Below, one piece after another: positions 1 to 9,242 of a stretch of 64,000 bases of DNA. Below the pieces are notes generated by a model. It made no database searches. It saw only the letters and a list, made by a program, of their open reading frames with translations, and was not told the DNA's origin. Position 1 is the stretch's first letter. Every line of letters begins with the position of its first letter. This DNA comes from Bacteroides sp. (GTDB taxonomy: Bacteria > Bacteroidota > Bacteroidia > Bacteroidales > Muribaculaceae), in assembly GCA_014801815.1 (NCBI GenBank), contig JAAVDM010000010.1, positions 24,760-88,759 on the forward strand. Reading direction: 5' to 3'. The translations under genes and the position numbers were made by a program.

Positions 1-49
1 AAAAAGTAGGGACGCAATTCATAAAATTACAAATGTATCAATTAGTTAT

Positions 50-167
50 AAATATTACCCCAAAAATACTCAACGAAATACCTCAAATTTGTTCAGTAAA
101 TTGCCCCAAATTTGTTCAACAGATTGCCTCAAAAATACTCAACGAAATGCCTCAAATTTGTTCAACG
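50..167. repeat. Tandem imperfect 23-bp repeats
   Basis: About five tandem units of roughly 23 bp precede the DUF4143 ATPase gene. Two unit flavours alternate, one with TTTGTTCAAC and one with AATACTCAACG, each after a GCC(T/C)CAAA core. Positions 61-95 and 130-164 match over 35 bp with one mismatch, 69 bp (three units) apart. The repeats end about 26 bp before the -7 element at 193. No protein role is visible. They may be a recombination or regulatory array. Confidence 0.75.
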
Positions 168-192
168 ACTTCGAGTGAAGTTAAAATTTTGT

Positions 193-200
193 TATCTTTG
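193..200 (+). promoter_or_regulatory. Bacteroidetes -7 promoter element
   Basis: TATCTTTG fits the Bacteroidetes -7 consensus TAnnTTTG. It ends 14 bp before the ATG at 215, so the leader would be only about 8 nt. No clear -33 TTTG lies at the usual distance. Confidence 0.55.
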
Positions 201-214
201 CAAAAAAAGCAGAT

Positions 215-1504
215 ATGAAATACCTTCCCAGAATAACGGATAAAATCTTAAATGATAGGCTCAATGCCTTTGGAGCAGTACTTATAGAAGGCCCGAAATG
301 GTGTGGTAAAACAACAACAGCTTCCCAACAAGCTAAAAGTATCATCCGACTGCAAGATCCGGACATGAGAGACGGCTATCTTGCAACTGCTCAGGCCCGA
401 CCCTCAAATCTATTGAAAGGAGCAACTCCACGACTAATTGACGAATGGCAGGATGCCCCGGTTTTATGGGATGCTGTACGAGTTGCAGTTGATAATCGAC
501 AGAAGAACGGTCAGTTTATTCTAACGGGTAGTAATGCAGTTGATAAGGAGAAAATTCATCACAGTGGAACCGGAAGAATTGCACGAATCACAATGCAACC
601 GATGAGTCTGTATGAATCACAAGAATCCACAGGAGAGGTCTCACTAAGAAAGTTATTCGATGATAAACAATATGAATTAGGTGGAGAATTTTCAAAAATG
701 ACTGTCAACGATATCATTTTTGCAGCCTGTAGAGGTGGGTGGCCTGCATCTCTTATTCCCCAAGACAGAATAGCGCAGCTAAGTGTGGCACAAGTATACA
801 TTGAGGGCGTTCTAAACGAAGATATTTCACGGATAGACAACGTAAAAAGAGAACCACTCCTTGCAGAAGCTATCCTACGCTCTTATTCTCGTAATGTGTC
901 GACATTGGCTAAAAAATCTTCAATGATAAAAGATGTGGTAGCGATTATGGAATCTTGCTCTCAAAATACGTTTGACGATTATGTAACCGCACTTACCAAA
1001 CTGTTCATTATTCAGGATATTGACGCATGGTCGCCGGCAGTAAGGTCTGCGACATCACTTCGTAAAGGGAAAAAAAGAGGATTCATTGATCCATCTATTC
1101 CCATTGCGATACTCGGACTGTCTCCGGAGTATCTGGAGATAGATCTGAAGACTTTTGGATTTCTATTTGAATGTATGTGTATGCGGGATTTAAGAGTGTA
1201 CTCACAAGCCCTCGGTGGGAAACTATCATATTACCATGATCGATACGATTTGGAAGCAGATGCAGTCTTACATCTTTACGATGGCAGATATGCCCTTTTG
1301 GAATTTAAGCTTGGAAGCGATGAAATTGAAAAAGGTGCAAATCATCTATTAGAAATTAAAAAACTCGTTAATGAATATAATGAAAAGGAGAAGCAAGTTC
1401 GTTTACGAGAACCTGACTTACTAATGGTAATAACCGCCGGTTCTATGGCGTACACACGTCCCGATGGTGTTCATGTTGTTCCTCTCGCATGTTTGAAAGA
1501 TTAA
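215..1504 (+). CDS. AAA ATPase with DUF4143 domain
   Basis: A 429-aa cytoplasmic ATPase of the AAA_14/DUF4143 family, usually present in several copies per Bacteroidales genome and of uncertain role. Walker A is visible near residue 29 (GPKWCGKTT) and LIDEWQDAP near residue 74 fits Walker B. The C-terminal half matches DUF4143 and holds a PD-(D/E)XK-like signature near residues 350-370 (EADAVLHLY then LLEFKLG), so a nuclease-like fold is likely. The ATG at 215 is the first Met before the conserved N-terminus and sits just behind a -7 element. The gene is AT-richer than the housekeeping genes and stands alone, behind a tandem repeat and in front of a bidirectional terminator, consistent with horizontal spread. 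Function is not known. Confidence 0.88.
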   Translation: MKYLPRITDKILNDRLNAFGAVLIEGPKWCGKTTTASQQAKSIIRLQDPDMRDGYLATAQARPSNLLKGATPRLIDEWQDAPVLWDAVRVAVDNRQKNGQFILTGSNAVDKEKIHHSGTGRIARITMQPMSLYESQESTGEVSLRKLFDDKQYELGGEFSKMTVNDIIFAACRGGWPASLIPQDRIAQLSVAQVYIEGVLNEDISRIDNVKREPLLAEAILRSYSRNVSTLAKKSSMIKDVVAIMESCSQNTFDDYVTALTKLFIIQDIDAWSPAVRSATSLRKGKKRGFIDPSIPIAILGLSPEYLEIDLKTFGFLFECMCMRDLRVYSQALGGKLSYYHDRYDLEADAVLHLYDGRYALLEFKLGSDEIEKGANHLLEIKKLVNEYNEKEKQVRLREPDLLMVITAGSMAYTRPDGVHVVPLACLKD

Positions 1505-1525
1505 ACTTATGCTACCGCGGAGGTA

Positions 1526-1567
1526 CATAAAAATAGGCTCGCTCCATGGAGCGAGCCTATTTTTATG
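1526..1567. terminator. Perfect 42-bp palindrome, bidirectional terminator
   Basis: Two 21-bp arms meet without a spacer at 1546/1547. The GC-rich core (GGCTCGCTCC) is flanked by A5 on one side and T5 on the other. It lies between the converging ATPase gene (stop 1504) and the minus-strand gene (stop 1632), so it can terminate both. Confidence 0.85.
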
Positions 1568-1631
1568 CGGAAGTAAAGAAGCGGATACTGTCCTTACTTA
1601 CCGTCGGGGGAATTACTTACTGTTAAAGGAA

Positions 1632-4600
1632 TTACTTGTTAAGCATAACCTTCTTGCCGTTGATGATGTAGAGACCGGCGGGGAGTTCGTCAAGCTGAGC
1701 GGCGTTACCACCCTTGAGAACTGTCATACCGTTGATAGTGTAAACATCGAAGCTGTCAACATCACCGAAGACGCTGCTTACACCTGTCTGACCGATAGTC
1801 CAGATAACTGTCCATTCGGGGCTCTCACCACCATTATCACCAAGGTAGAACATACCGGCGGGGAGATTCAGTACATAGTTACCTGTCTCAGTGTAAGTAG
1901 TACCGAGGTCATAGCTCTGGCCGAGAACGTCAGACCACCAGTCATTAGGATCAGAAAGAACCTCAACGAAGTTGTCAGCAACTATGTCGATAACCTCGCC
2001 GTCAGGCAGAGTCAGCGTACCGACATTGACATTCCAAGTCGGTGTCAGCCATTCATAGTTGATAGTGAAGCCTGAAAGTTCGTCGATAGTACCGGCAGCC
2101 GGAGTGATGTCAACCTCAGACGGCTCAATATTGCTATCCTCTATCACATAAGTGACAGTAGTCTCGGGGATAGAGTAAGTTGTAAACTGAGAACCGAAGG
2201 TCAGCAGACCGGCAGGTATAATAACTCTATAAGAACCGGCGGCAGTGATTGGCTCTTCAAGAGTCAGGACAGCCTTAGTGGTGAAGTAACGGTCATCAAA
2301 CGGATCGGCATCCTCAGGAATCTCAATACCGGGTTTGGGTATATCGACGATTTCGATATTGTCAAACGGAATGACACCGGCCTCACCCTGCAGATTGCTG
2401 TAAACAGGAATTGAAGTACCGTTCATGTTCCAGTTAATGCTTACAGGATAAGATGCGCTGAAGATTTCGATTACGCTGATTTCCTCTACGGTACTTCCGT
2501 CAGTCGGAGTCACGGTAAAGTTATCGAAGGCAGCTGCCGCAACCGGATAGATAAGCTCGATACGGCTGTTCTCTTCCTCACCACGTGTACCTTCAACTAC
2601 ATTACCATCCATATCTACGGCAGCTATGATAAGCTCAAGCTCGCTGACACTGTAATTTACAATATAGTTTTCAGGAATTGTAAGAGTCCAAGTGTTGGCA
2701 TAACCCTCTTCAGGATTTACAGGCTCTATCGACTCGAAGGGGAAAGTAAGACCCATACCGTAGTTGATACAGCTGTTTTCCTCAACTATAGATACAAGAC
2801 CGTCGAACTCAACTGTGAATACGTTCTGAGTAGGTTGTATCTCAGTGCCGACAGCCGGGTCAGCGCCTACAAACTGTACGCTTGAGAAGTTGAACGGAGG
2901 TGTCAGACCCTCGAATACAACATATTCCTCACCAATAGGATCGACACCGTAATTGTAGGACATCTCATCGGCATAAGCGTAGAATTGGATACGGTACTCA
3001 TGACCCATAATCAGCTTGACAGCCATCGGCAGAGTTGCCTGATAAACCGGCGAACCGAACAGATCTACAGTACGCACCATATAAGACGTCGACTTGACAA
3101 TCTCATTGGTGGTAAAGTCAACAATCTGATACCGCATATAGAGTTCTTCTGACTCGATGTTGGTAGTAACCTGAATTACATCGTCAGCAGCAAACTCAGT
3201 CAGCGCACGGTCGGCGATAACATTACCGGCAGCGTTGAAAAGCTCGAAGCTGGTCAGAGTAAAGCTATTATAAACAACACGGAAATCAGTTGTATGGTCA
3301 ACACCGTCAGCGCTAAGAACATCCGCGAAAGTCACAACCACACGGTCACTGATGTTACATACAGCCTCAGGCACGGGCACACTCAGTGTGGTGACGTTAC
3401 CATTGGTATTGACTGTAATATCAGCTAACGGAACATTGTAGGTAGTAGTCTGAGTTCCCTCAACAGTGAAATTGACACCGCTATAAGTCAGCTGATTGTA
3501 ATTTGACAATTCGATTTCGATCTTATCCTCCGTGAGCTGGCTACCTGGTTCGGGAGTGAAGCTGGGAGCATAAACTACAGGCTCAATATACTTATATGTC
3601 AGATAATAAGAGTAGGTGCCGGTAGTACCCTGACCGGGTGAAGCCACAAACTGACCATGAGCGTCAGTAAAGTGGAAATCAGCTGTAACAATGTCATATA
3701 ACCTACCGCTTGCAAGCATATCCTGCGGACGACGCTGCACACCGGTGAGGTCAAATGTAACAGTCTCACCATCGACAATACCGTTAATTGTCTCATAGTA
3801 AAAGTCACCTGTCTCACTCTCAGTATCACCGTAGCCGATAACCATCTCACCCGAGCCCATCTCTTTGCTGAACTTGAAGGTTAAGATACCCTCGGCATCA
3901 CCGGGAAGATAGAATGACTTGAATGTGTCGCCCATCTCTGCGTTGACAAGAACTGCAGCCTCGGGAGCGGCAGTGTACTCTACCTCATACTTACCGTCGC
4001 CGTTATACAGCTGGCCGTCCTGTGTCTGAAGACCTGAGTAAGTAAAGGTTACAGTCTCGCCACCATTAAGCGTACCGTCGGAATACCATGTATTGAATAC
4101 ATTTGTAAAATTGCTCGAAATAAATTCTGCAGCTACGGAAGGTACGGAAATATTCGCACTCTTACCATTGGCCGATACAGTGAGTGATTCAGCTTTTGCA
4201 GGCTGATTGAACCAAAGATCCACTGTACCATAACCGGAGATAGAAAGCTGACTACCGGCGACAGGATTAACCCTAACAATTTCAAGACCCTCATTCATCG
4301 CAATCTTGAACATCTGACCGCCGGCCTGCGAAGCACCCCAACCCCAACGGTCATAGAAGTAGATGCGTTCACCCTCCTGAACATCGAAAGAGCCTACGCC
4401 ACTATGATCATAACTGTAATGGTCGAAAGATACTTGATTTGTAAATTCAGCATCATAATAAGGAATGAAGGTATTGGCCAACCAGAAACGGGCGACACCG
4501 CTCTCGGGAGCATCAAAGTAGAAGTAAAGCCCGTTTTCAGCGGGCACTTCATACTCCACATTGGCAAAGACCTGACCTCCCATCTCAATCATCTCAGCTG

Positions 4601-4673
4601 CCGAAACGGTTGTCGTACCCATAACGGCTACGACAGCGGCACCTAAGAAGTAGTGAGAAAAACTACTCTTCAT
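1632..4673 (-). CDS. Secreted Ig-like repeat surface protein, T9SS-type tail
   Basis: A 1013-aa secreted protein, not recognised by name. Residues 1-25 form a signal peptide ending in VSAAE. The body is a chain of beta-rich Ig-like modules with a recurring P-x(2)-G-S-x-L opening (for example PVAGSQL, PEPGSQL) and IPAG ends. The last ~75 residues (FDVYTINGMTVLKGG to the final Lys) resemble the type A C-terminal sorting domain of the type IX system: a YTINGM strand, LPAGLYIINGKK, and a basic C-terminus. It probably ends up on the cell surface or outer membrane. It lies 132 bp behind the similar minus-strand gene at 4806-8603 and has no promoter of its own that I can see, so cotranscription is possible. 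Ligand and role are unknown. Confidence 0.8.
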   Translation of the reverse strand: MKSSFSHYFLGAAVVAVMGTTTVSAAEMIEMGGQVFANVEYEVPAENGLYFYFDAPESGVARFWLANTFIPYYDAEFTNQVSFDHYSYDHSGVGSFDVQEGERIYFYDRWGWGASQAGGQMFKIAMNEGLEIVRVNPVAGSQLSISGYGTVDLWFNQPAKAESLTVSANGKSANISVPSVAAEFISSNFTNVFNTWYSDGTLNGGETVTFTYSGLQTQDGQLYNGDGKYEVEYTAAPEAAVLVNAEMGDTFKSFYLPGDAEGILTFKFSKEMGSGEMVIGYGDTESETGDFYYETINGIVDGETVTFDLTGVQRRPQDMLASGRLYDIVTADFHFTDAHGQFVASPGQGTTGTYSYYLTYKYIEPVVYAPSFTPEPGSQLTEDKIEIELSNYNQLTYSGVNFTVEGTQTTTYNVPLADITVNTNGNVTTLSVPVPEAVCNISDRVVVTFADVLSADGVDHTTDFRVVYNSFTLTSFELFNAAGNVIADRALTEFAADDVIQVTTNIESEELYMRYQIVDFTTNEIVKSTSYMVRTVDLFGSPVYQATLPMAVKLIMGHEYRIQFYAYADEMSYNYGVDPIGEEYVVFEGLTPPFNFSSVQFVGADPAVGTEIQPTQNVFTVEFDGLVSIVEENSCINYGMGLTFPFESIEPVNPEEGYANTWTLTIPENYIVNYSVSELELIIAAVDMDGNVVEGTRGEEENSRIELIYPVAAAAFDNFTVTPTDGSTVEEISVIEIFSASYPVSINWNMNGTSIPVYSNLQGEAGVIPFDNIEIVDIPKPGIEIPEDADPFDDRYFTTKAVLTLEEPITAAGSYRVIIPAGLLTFGSQFTTYSIPETTVTYVIEDSNIEPSEVDITPAAGTIDELSGFTINYEWLTPTWNVNVGTLTLPDGEVIDIVADNFVEVLSDPNDWWSDVLGQSYDLGTTYTETGNYVLNLPAGMFYLGDNGGESPEWTVIWTIGQTGVSSVFGDVDSFDVYTINGMTVLKGGNAAQLDELPAGLYIINGKKVMLNK

Positions 4674-4746
4674 AAATGTAGGTATTAAAAAAATGGATAA
4701 TAAAATAATAAAATTGTGATTACAGAAATTCTCGTATTTTTATAAA

Positions 4747-4785
4747 TGCGGAGGTAGTATCTCCAAGCGGCTTACCACCCCCGCA
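4747..4785 (-). terminator. Imperfect hairpin after the 1265-aa gene
   Basis: TGCGGAGGTAGTA pairs with TTACCACCCCCGCA in 11 of 13 positions. It lies just downstream of the stop at 4806 on the minus strand. The following bases are not a clean T tract, so it may be only a weak terminator or processing stem. Confidence 0.35.
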
Positions 4786-4805
4786 GATTATAATTCGGAC
4801 AGACG

Positions 4806-7800
4806 TTACTTCAGGATTACCTTACGTGTAACGGCATTATTGTCATTGATGACACGTACAAGAGCAACTCCCTTGAGAGAAGTCGGGATAACTGTGCGGC
4901 CATCGACAGCGGCACGGCCCACAAGACGACCGGCTGCATCATAAAGCTCGGCTTTCGAACCGGCGGCTGCCTCAACAATCACACAACCGGCGGCTGCGCT
5001 CACCTTGATGTCGGCGGCTGCGTTCACACCCTTAACACCCGATGCGCTTACCAGAGGCACCGAAACAGAGTTAACTACCTGACCGATCACATTGTCGATA
5101 AGCATTACAACTACGTGACACTTGTCGCGGTCCTGTACATAGTCGGGTATCGAACCTGTCAGCACAGCCTCGTATGCCACACCGGCCTCAAGAGTAGAAG
5201 GTATCAGACCGGCTGTGCCGTTATAGGTACGGCCATAAGTAGCGCGGGCAACATGATTATTAGGTGCATTGACCACCCATGCCTGACCGTAGATACCGCC
5301 TTTACCCCACTCACCGAAGATAGGATCGTCGATGGTGTACATATAGTTCTGCTGCACACCTACGAGGTCATCTTCAGTCAGCACTGCGAAGACACTGATA
5401 CTCTGGTTGTCAGTATTAAGAGCCCAACGTACATTGGCAGTGATAGTCAGATCGCTGCTGTCATCAGCATATACGGCGGTAGCCTTAACATCAGCCTCGG
5501 CAAGCTCAGCAAACATCTCGTTAGCATAGTCGAGCCATACTTTCTGCTCTACACCGGCCTCATCATAGACACCGGCACCCGAGAAGCTGTAGACACCGTT
5601 GACCGAAACCATAGGATATTCGATAGAGCCACGATTCAGACGGCCAGAAGGCGCAGCGCTCATACCAAGGAAATCTGAATAATCGAGCACAGGCATACCA
5701 AGCGGGTCATTGCCACCGTAACCCTTCACGGCGATAGGTATGAAACGGTCGCCATATATCTTGCTCAGGTTTTCTATAGCCACGATACCCTGCGGACAGT
5801 TGCCGCAGTCCTTACCGGTGAACTCTTCAAGCACTACGCGGCGTACGGGAGTGAAAGCAAGATTCTTGATGCTGCCTACCATAGTAGACTCGGCTTTTTC
5901 GCCTTCAGCAGTAACGAGTGTGAACTCAACCGAATACTTATTCTCAATACCGTGCTGCAGAGGCAGAGCCTTGTCAAATGTGAACTCCACACGTTTGTCC
6001 TTGCCGAGCTCAAGGCCGGTCATAGTCTTTGTGCTGACAGTTTCGCCGGCGGCATCAAGCAGTCTGGCCTCAAGGCTGTTGAATACATCATTCTCGGAAG
6101 TGCCGACTACAGTAACCTGAATAGCTACTTCGTCAAGATTCTCAACATAATTGGGAGTATCCAGTATCACACCGAACTTGGTGTCCTGACGTACAAGCAC
6201 GTTGTCGATAAATATAGCACTCTGGTTGGTGTTCTCGTTGGCAAAGGCGATATAGATGCTCTTGCCGGCAAACTTCGCAAGAGATACCTTGACAGCTTCC
6301 CATTCACCCTCAAGACCCTCTTCGGTAGCACCGGGACTGAGAATCTTGTCAACAATCAGCACGCCGTTGGCACGCATCTCGTCGATGACAGGTGTAGTCA
6401 GTGTGTTGTAAACATTTTCAGAAGCATAAGCATACACTGTGAGGCGGTCTTCCTTACCGAACAGATATGACTGAGCATCAAAGCTCAGGAAGCAGTTGGT
6501 ATCGGGGATATAAAGCTGCGGAGTCACCATCCAGTCATTGGAAGTTCCGGCCGGTGTGAACATAGAGTGTGCGGCAAGTGCCATATCGGTTGACTCTTCG
6601 CTACCTCTTACCACATACCAGGGAGTAGTAGACTGTGTGAAGCCCCAGTCGGCAGGTATAGATGACGGCTGGAGATTATCACCCTCATAGAACATGAAAT
6701 CATCATAGTCGCCACAAGCGCTGAAGAAAATATCGGGACCATCCACCGAACGCTGATATGTACCGTGATATGTGATAACGATTTCCTCATTCGCACCGGC
6801 TCCCGAAAGGTCGGTAATCGCACCTGCGGGTATCACAACACGATAATCGGAATCAAGGAAGAGATTCTGACCCACTACGGGATAAACAAGTATCTGATTC
6901 TGACCGTAGAGCAGACCCATCGAGCAGAAAGGCTCGGTCTCGTCATTGCGGTACAGGCTTGCGTAAGCATCGTCGGCAAGAGATACATTTGCATCGAAGT
7001 TCACAAGAATCGGGTCAGTGGTCATATCGAGACGAGCAAGATAAGAACCGTCAGCCGGATATATCTCTGTCACCTGTATAGCACCGTCGCGACGGCCTGT
7101 ATAGGTAACACTGATCTCCTTCGAGAGTACATTGGGATCGTTAGGTATGCTTACAAAGCCGGCCGGTATACGCACCGTGTACTTCTCACCCTCGGCAAGC
7201 TGCATGCTGCGGAATGTAATAGTAAGACGCGAACCATCAACTGAAGCGTTAGTAGCAGTGGCTAATGAGTTGCCTTCGGCATCAAGCACTTGTACATTAC
7301 GTCCGGCACCGCGCAGACCGACAGTACGGTCGAAGTTTACAGTCACTGTGCTGAGAGTGCTGAATATACTACCTTCTGCCGGAAGCACAGTCCAGTTGCC
7401 AAGCAAATCGACACGGTCGCAAAGATCTACAATCGGCTCGGGTAATGTAATGACATAGTTATAGAAGGTATCGCCATTCGGTACCATATACGCGATCTCT
7501 CTACCATCACCACTACAAGAAAGGGGGGAGCCAGTACATATAAATCCAACGGCCTCCTCTATATCAATATTATATAACTGCGTAAGCAATGACTCAAGAT
7601 CATACCAATAGCCATTATGACGTATCTTAGCGTAACGAATAGGAGCCATAATTGGGGCAGCTGCCAATAGAGTACCGTCGTCAAGCACGGCAAAAGCACC
7701 TATTTCCTCATCAGACGGACCATCATAGTATATCTCAAGTTCTCCTGTAGAAGTACTGTAACGGAACGAACTGGACATTTCAATTTCTCCATCAATCATA

Positions 7801-8603
7801 GTAGCTAATCCGGTGAGCCATTCACCGTTGGCGCTCAGTGACGGTTCAGAGAGACTGCCCAGTTTATTGTTCTGTGCTATAAACTGACCATCCACATAAT
7901 CGAAACCCAAACAAGTATTGGTCTTCTCTTCAATATTATAGATAAAAATCAGACTTTCCGCGCCATATAGCGTTGAGGCATAAAACCAGCCGTTCTGCCC
8001 CACTACAAATTTACCGTCAGGAGATATACTTGAAAATTTACCGGCTATCTGGTCTGTACCACTGAGGTCGATACGTATAGCGTCTGAGGTATCGATAAGT
8101 TTACCGGTTGACAGATCCCAAACTGCACCTCGGTAAACATAGGAAGACGGAGCAGCCTCCGTCGGTTGAGGCTGTGTGTAACCGCAGGCACGTGTACCGT
8201 CGGGAGTCACACTCAGAACACGACCGCCTGTAGAACCCTCAGGCTGTTCGAGGTATACCCATTCACCTTTCGAGACATTGTAATAGGCAGCCTGACCGAG
8301 AAGTTCGCCTACTACGATGTTACCGTCGTTAGTGACGTCAGCCACACCTGCCCAGCCTAACGGGTGGGAGATCTGGATTTCCTCCTTAGTGTCGAAGTTG
8401 ATAAGAGTACCGCCGGCAGTATTTATATCACCGTTCTGGACACCCTTGTCTTCAGCAAGGAGCCATTTACCGTTGTCCGACATCGCTTCAATAAGAAGAG
8501 AGCCGTTGCCTCCAGGCAGGTAGAAGGTAGGCGCATCGGCGGCTATCGCTCCGAAGGTCATCGTCCCGCCTGCTGCGAGAAGAAGTAATCGTTGATGAGT
8601 CAT
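4806..8603 (-). CDS. Secreted multidomain protein with Omp28 thioredoxin-like domain
   Basis: A 1265-aa secreted protein. A signal peptide covers roughly residues 1-22 (ending GAIAADA). Residues ~25-390 have repeated propeller-like blades (SDNGKWLLAE, TPDGTRACGY, SPDGKFVVGQ). Next come Ig-like modules (~400-600), a choice-of-anchor J/cleaved-adhesin-like segment (~620-790), and an Omp28-type thioredoxin-like domain around 925-1180 with EEFTGKDCGNCPQG, whose CGNC is a CxxC redox motif. The last ~70 residues are a sorting-type tail (AELYDAAGRLVGRA, then VTRKVILK). The same anchor-J plus Omp28 pairing occurs at 30593-32467. It is probably exported by type IX secretion and may act in redox or adhesion at the surface. 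Substrate unknown. Confidence 0.8.
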   Translation of the reverse strand: MTHQRLLLLAAGGTMTFGAIAADAPTFYLPGGNGSLLIEAMSDNGKWLLAEDKGVQNGDINTAGGTLINFDTKEEIQISHPLGWAGVADVTNDGNIVVGELLGQAAYYNVSKGEWVYLEQPEGSTGGRVLSVTPDGTRACGYTQPQPTEAAPSSYVYRGAVWDLSTGKLIDTSDAIRIDLSGTDQIAGKFSSISPDGKFVVGQNGWFYASTLYGAESLIFIYNIEEKTNTCLGFDYVDGQFIAQNNKLGSLSEPSLSANGEWLTGLATMIDGEIEMSSSFRYSTSTGELEIYYDGPSDEEIGAFAVLDDGTLLAAAPIMAPIRYAKIRHNGYWYDLESLLTQLYNIDIEEAVGFICTGSPLSCSGDGREIAYMVPNGDTFYNYVITLPEPIVDLCDRVDLLGNWTVLPAEGSIFSTLSTVTVNFDRTVGLRGAGRNVQVLDAEGNSLATATNASVDGSRLTITFRSMQLAEGEKYTVRIPAGFVSIPNDPNVLSKEISVTYTGRRDGAIQVTEIYPADGSYLARLDMTTDPILVNFDANVSLADDAYASLYRNDETEPFCSMGLLYGQNQILVYPVVGQNLFLDSDYRVVIPAGAITDLSGAGANEEIVITYHGTYQRSVDGPDIFFSACGDYDDFMFYEGDNLQPSSIPADWGFTQSTTPWYVVRGSEESTDMALAAHSMFTPAGTSNDWMVTPQLYIPDTNCFLSFDAQSYLFGKEDRLTVYAYASENVYNTLTTPVIDEMRANGVLIVDKILSPGATEEGLEGEWEAVKVSLAKFAGKSIYIAFANENTNQSAIFIDNVLVRQDTKFGVILDTPNYVENLDEVAIQVTVVGTSENDVFNSLEARLLDAAGETVSTKTMTGLELGKDKRVEFTFDKALPLQHGIENKYSVEFTLVTAEGEKAESTMVGSIKNLAFTPVRRVVLEEFTGKDCGNCPQGIVAIENLSKIYGDRFIPIAVKGYGGNDPLGMPVLDYSDFLGMSAAPSGRLNRGSIEYPMVSVNGVYSFSGAGVYDEAGVEQKVWLDYANEMFAELAEADVKATAVYADDSSDLTITANVRWALNTDNQSISVFAVLTEDDLVGVQQNYMYTIDDPIFGEWGKGGIYGQAWVVNAPNNHVARATYGRTYNGTAGLIPSTLEAGVAYEAVLTGSIPDYVQDRDKCHVVVMLIDNVIGQVVNSVSVPLVSASGVKGVNAAADIKVSAAAGCVIVEAAAGSKAELYDAAGRLVGRAAVDGRTVIPTSLKGVALVRVINDNNAVTRKVILK

Positions 8604-8829
8604 AGAGTTTAATGTATGGTTGAAAACGTATTTGTTTTTCTATGGTAATCGCCGGTCGTGGAAACACGGCTGTTAACGAAATGGTACATGCGGACGGACT
8701 TCAGCTAAAGAGTATTTTAAGAAACTTTCATAATTTTCTGCCGGTCATCCACAGATTACTACTTAGTTATAGGTCTCAGTCGCTGACATTATGACAGAAC
8801 ACTTCAGATGAACTCCTTATTATCGACTG

Positions 8830-8837
8830 CAAATATA
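8830..8837 (-). promoter_or_regulatory. Putative -7 element for the 1265-aa gene
   Basis: On the minus strand this reads TATATTTG, a match to TAnnTTTG. It would give a leader of about 220 nt before the ATG at 8603. No convincing -33 TTTG is seen. Confidence 0.4.
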
Positions 8838-9158
8838 TATCTTTTTTCTCATTGTACATCTATCCGGCATTAAAAACTTTTGTAATATTTAACTCTTTTT
8901 AGCTATTCATAAAGTCATTTTGAAAAAGTGAATCTCCGACTGCCGGCTAATTATGTTCTATAACAGATAATTCCTTCACACAGACACAGGGTAAATCCGG
9001 CTGATTATACCGGCAGCACATCTGATACTAAGGAAACATCTTTAATAAAGGTTTCACAATTTTTAATGTCCACTTTTACAATAACATTTCACAGCCCTGC
9101 GTTTTTTCAATAACCGGTATCCGGTCCGGCTACTTTTTTTCTATTCTACTTATTATAA

Positions 9159-9178
9159 ATATCTATATTTATAGATAT
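9159..9178. promoter_or_regulatory. Perfect 9-bp dyad upstream of pulA
   Basis: ATATCTATA and TATAGATAT face each other across a 2-bp spacer, about 65 bp before the pullulanase ATG. The dyad contains TATATTTA, one base off the TAnnTTTG -7 consensus, so a regulator bound here could cover the promoter. No regulator gene lies next to it. Confidence 0.4.
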
Positions 9179-9242
9179 CTCTATCCGCCCTCTTATCCCG
9201 GCGGTCATGGCCCAATAACTAACAGACAATTCTTACTGAAGG

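Larger units (their letters stand above)
8604..9242. other. 639-bp divergent intergenic region
   Basis: This spacer separates the divergent 1265-aa gene and pulA. It is AT-rich with no credible ORF. I see the minus-strand -7 element at 8830-8837 and the dyad at 9159-9178, and nothing else convincing. Confidence 0.6.

Noticed and set aside
33-218. Open frame of 61 codons at the left edge
   Set aside because: It is made of the 23-bp tandem repeats, has no family resemblance, and overlaps the promoter and start of the DUF4143 gene.
1509-2075. 188-codon plus-strand frame
   Set aside because: It runs across the terminator palindrome and antisense to the surface-protein gene; composition follows that gene's other strand.
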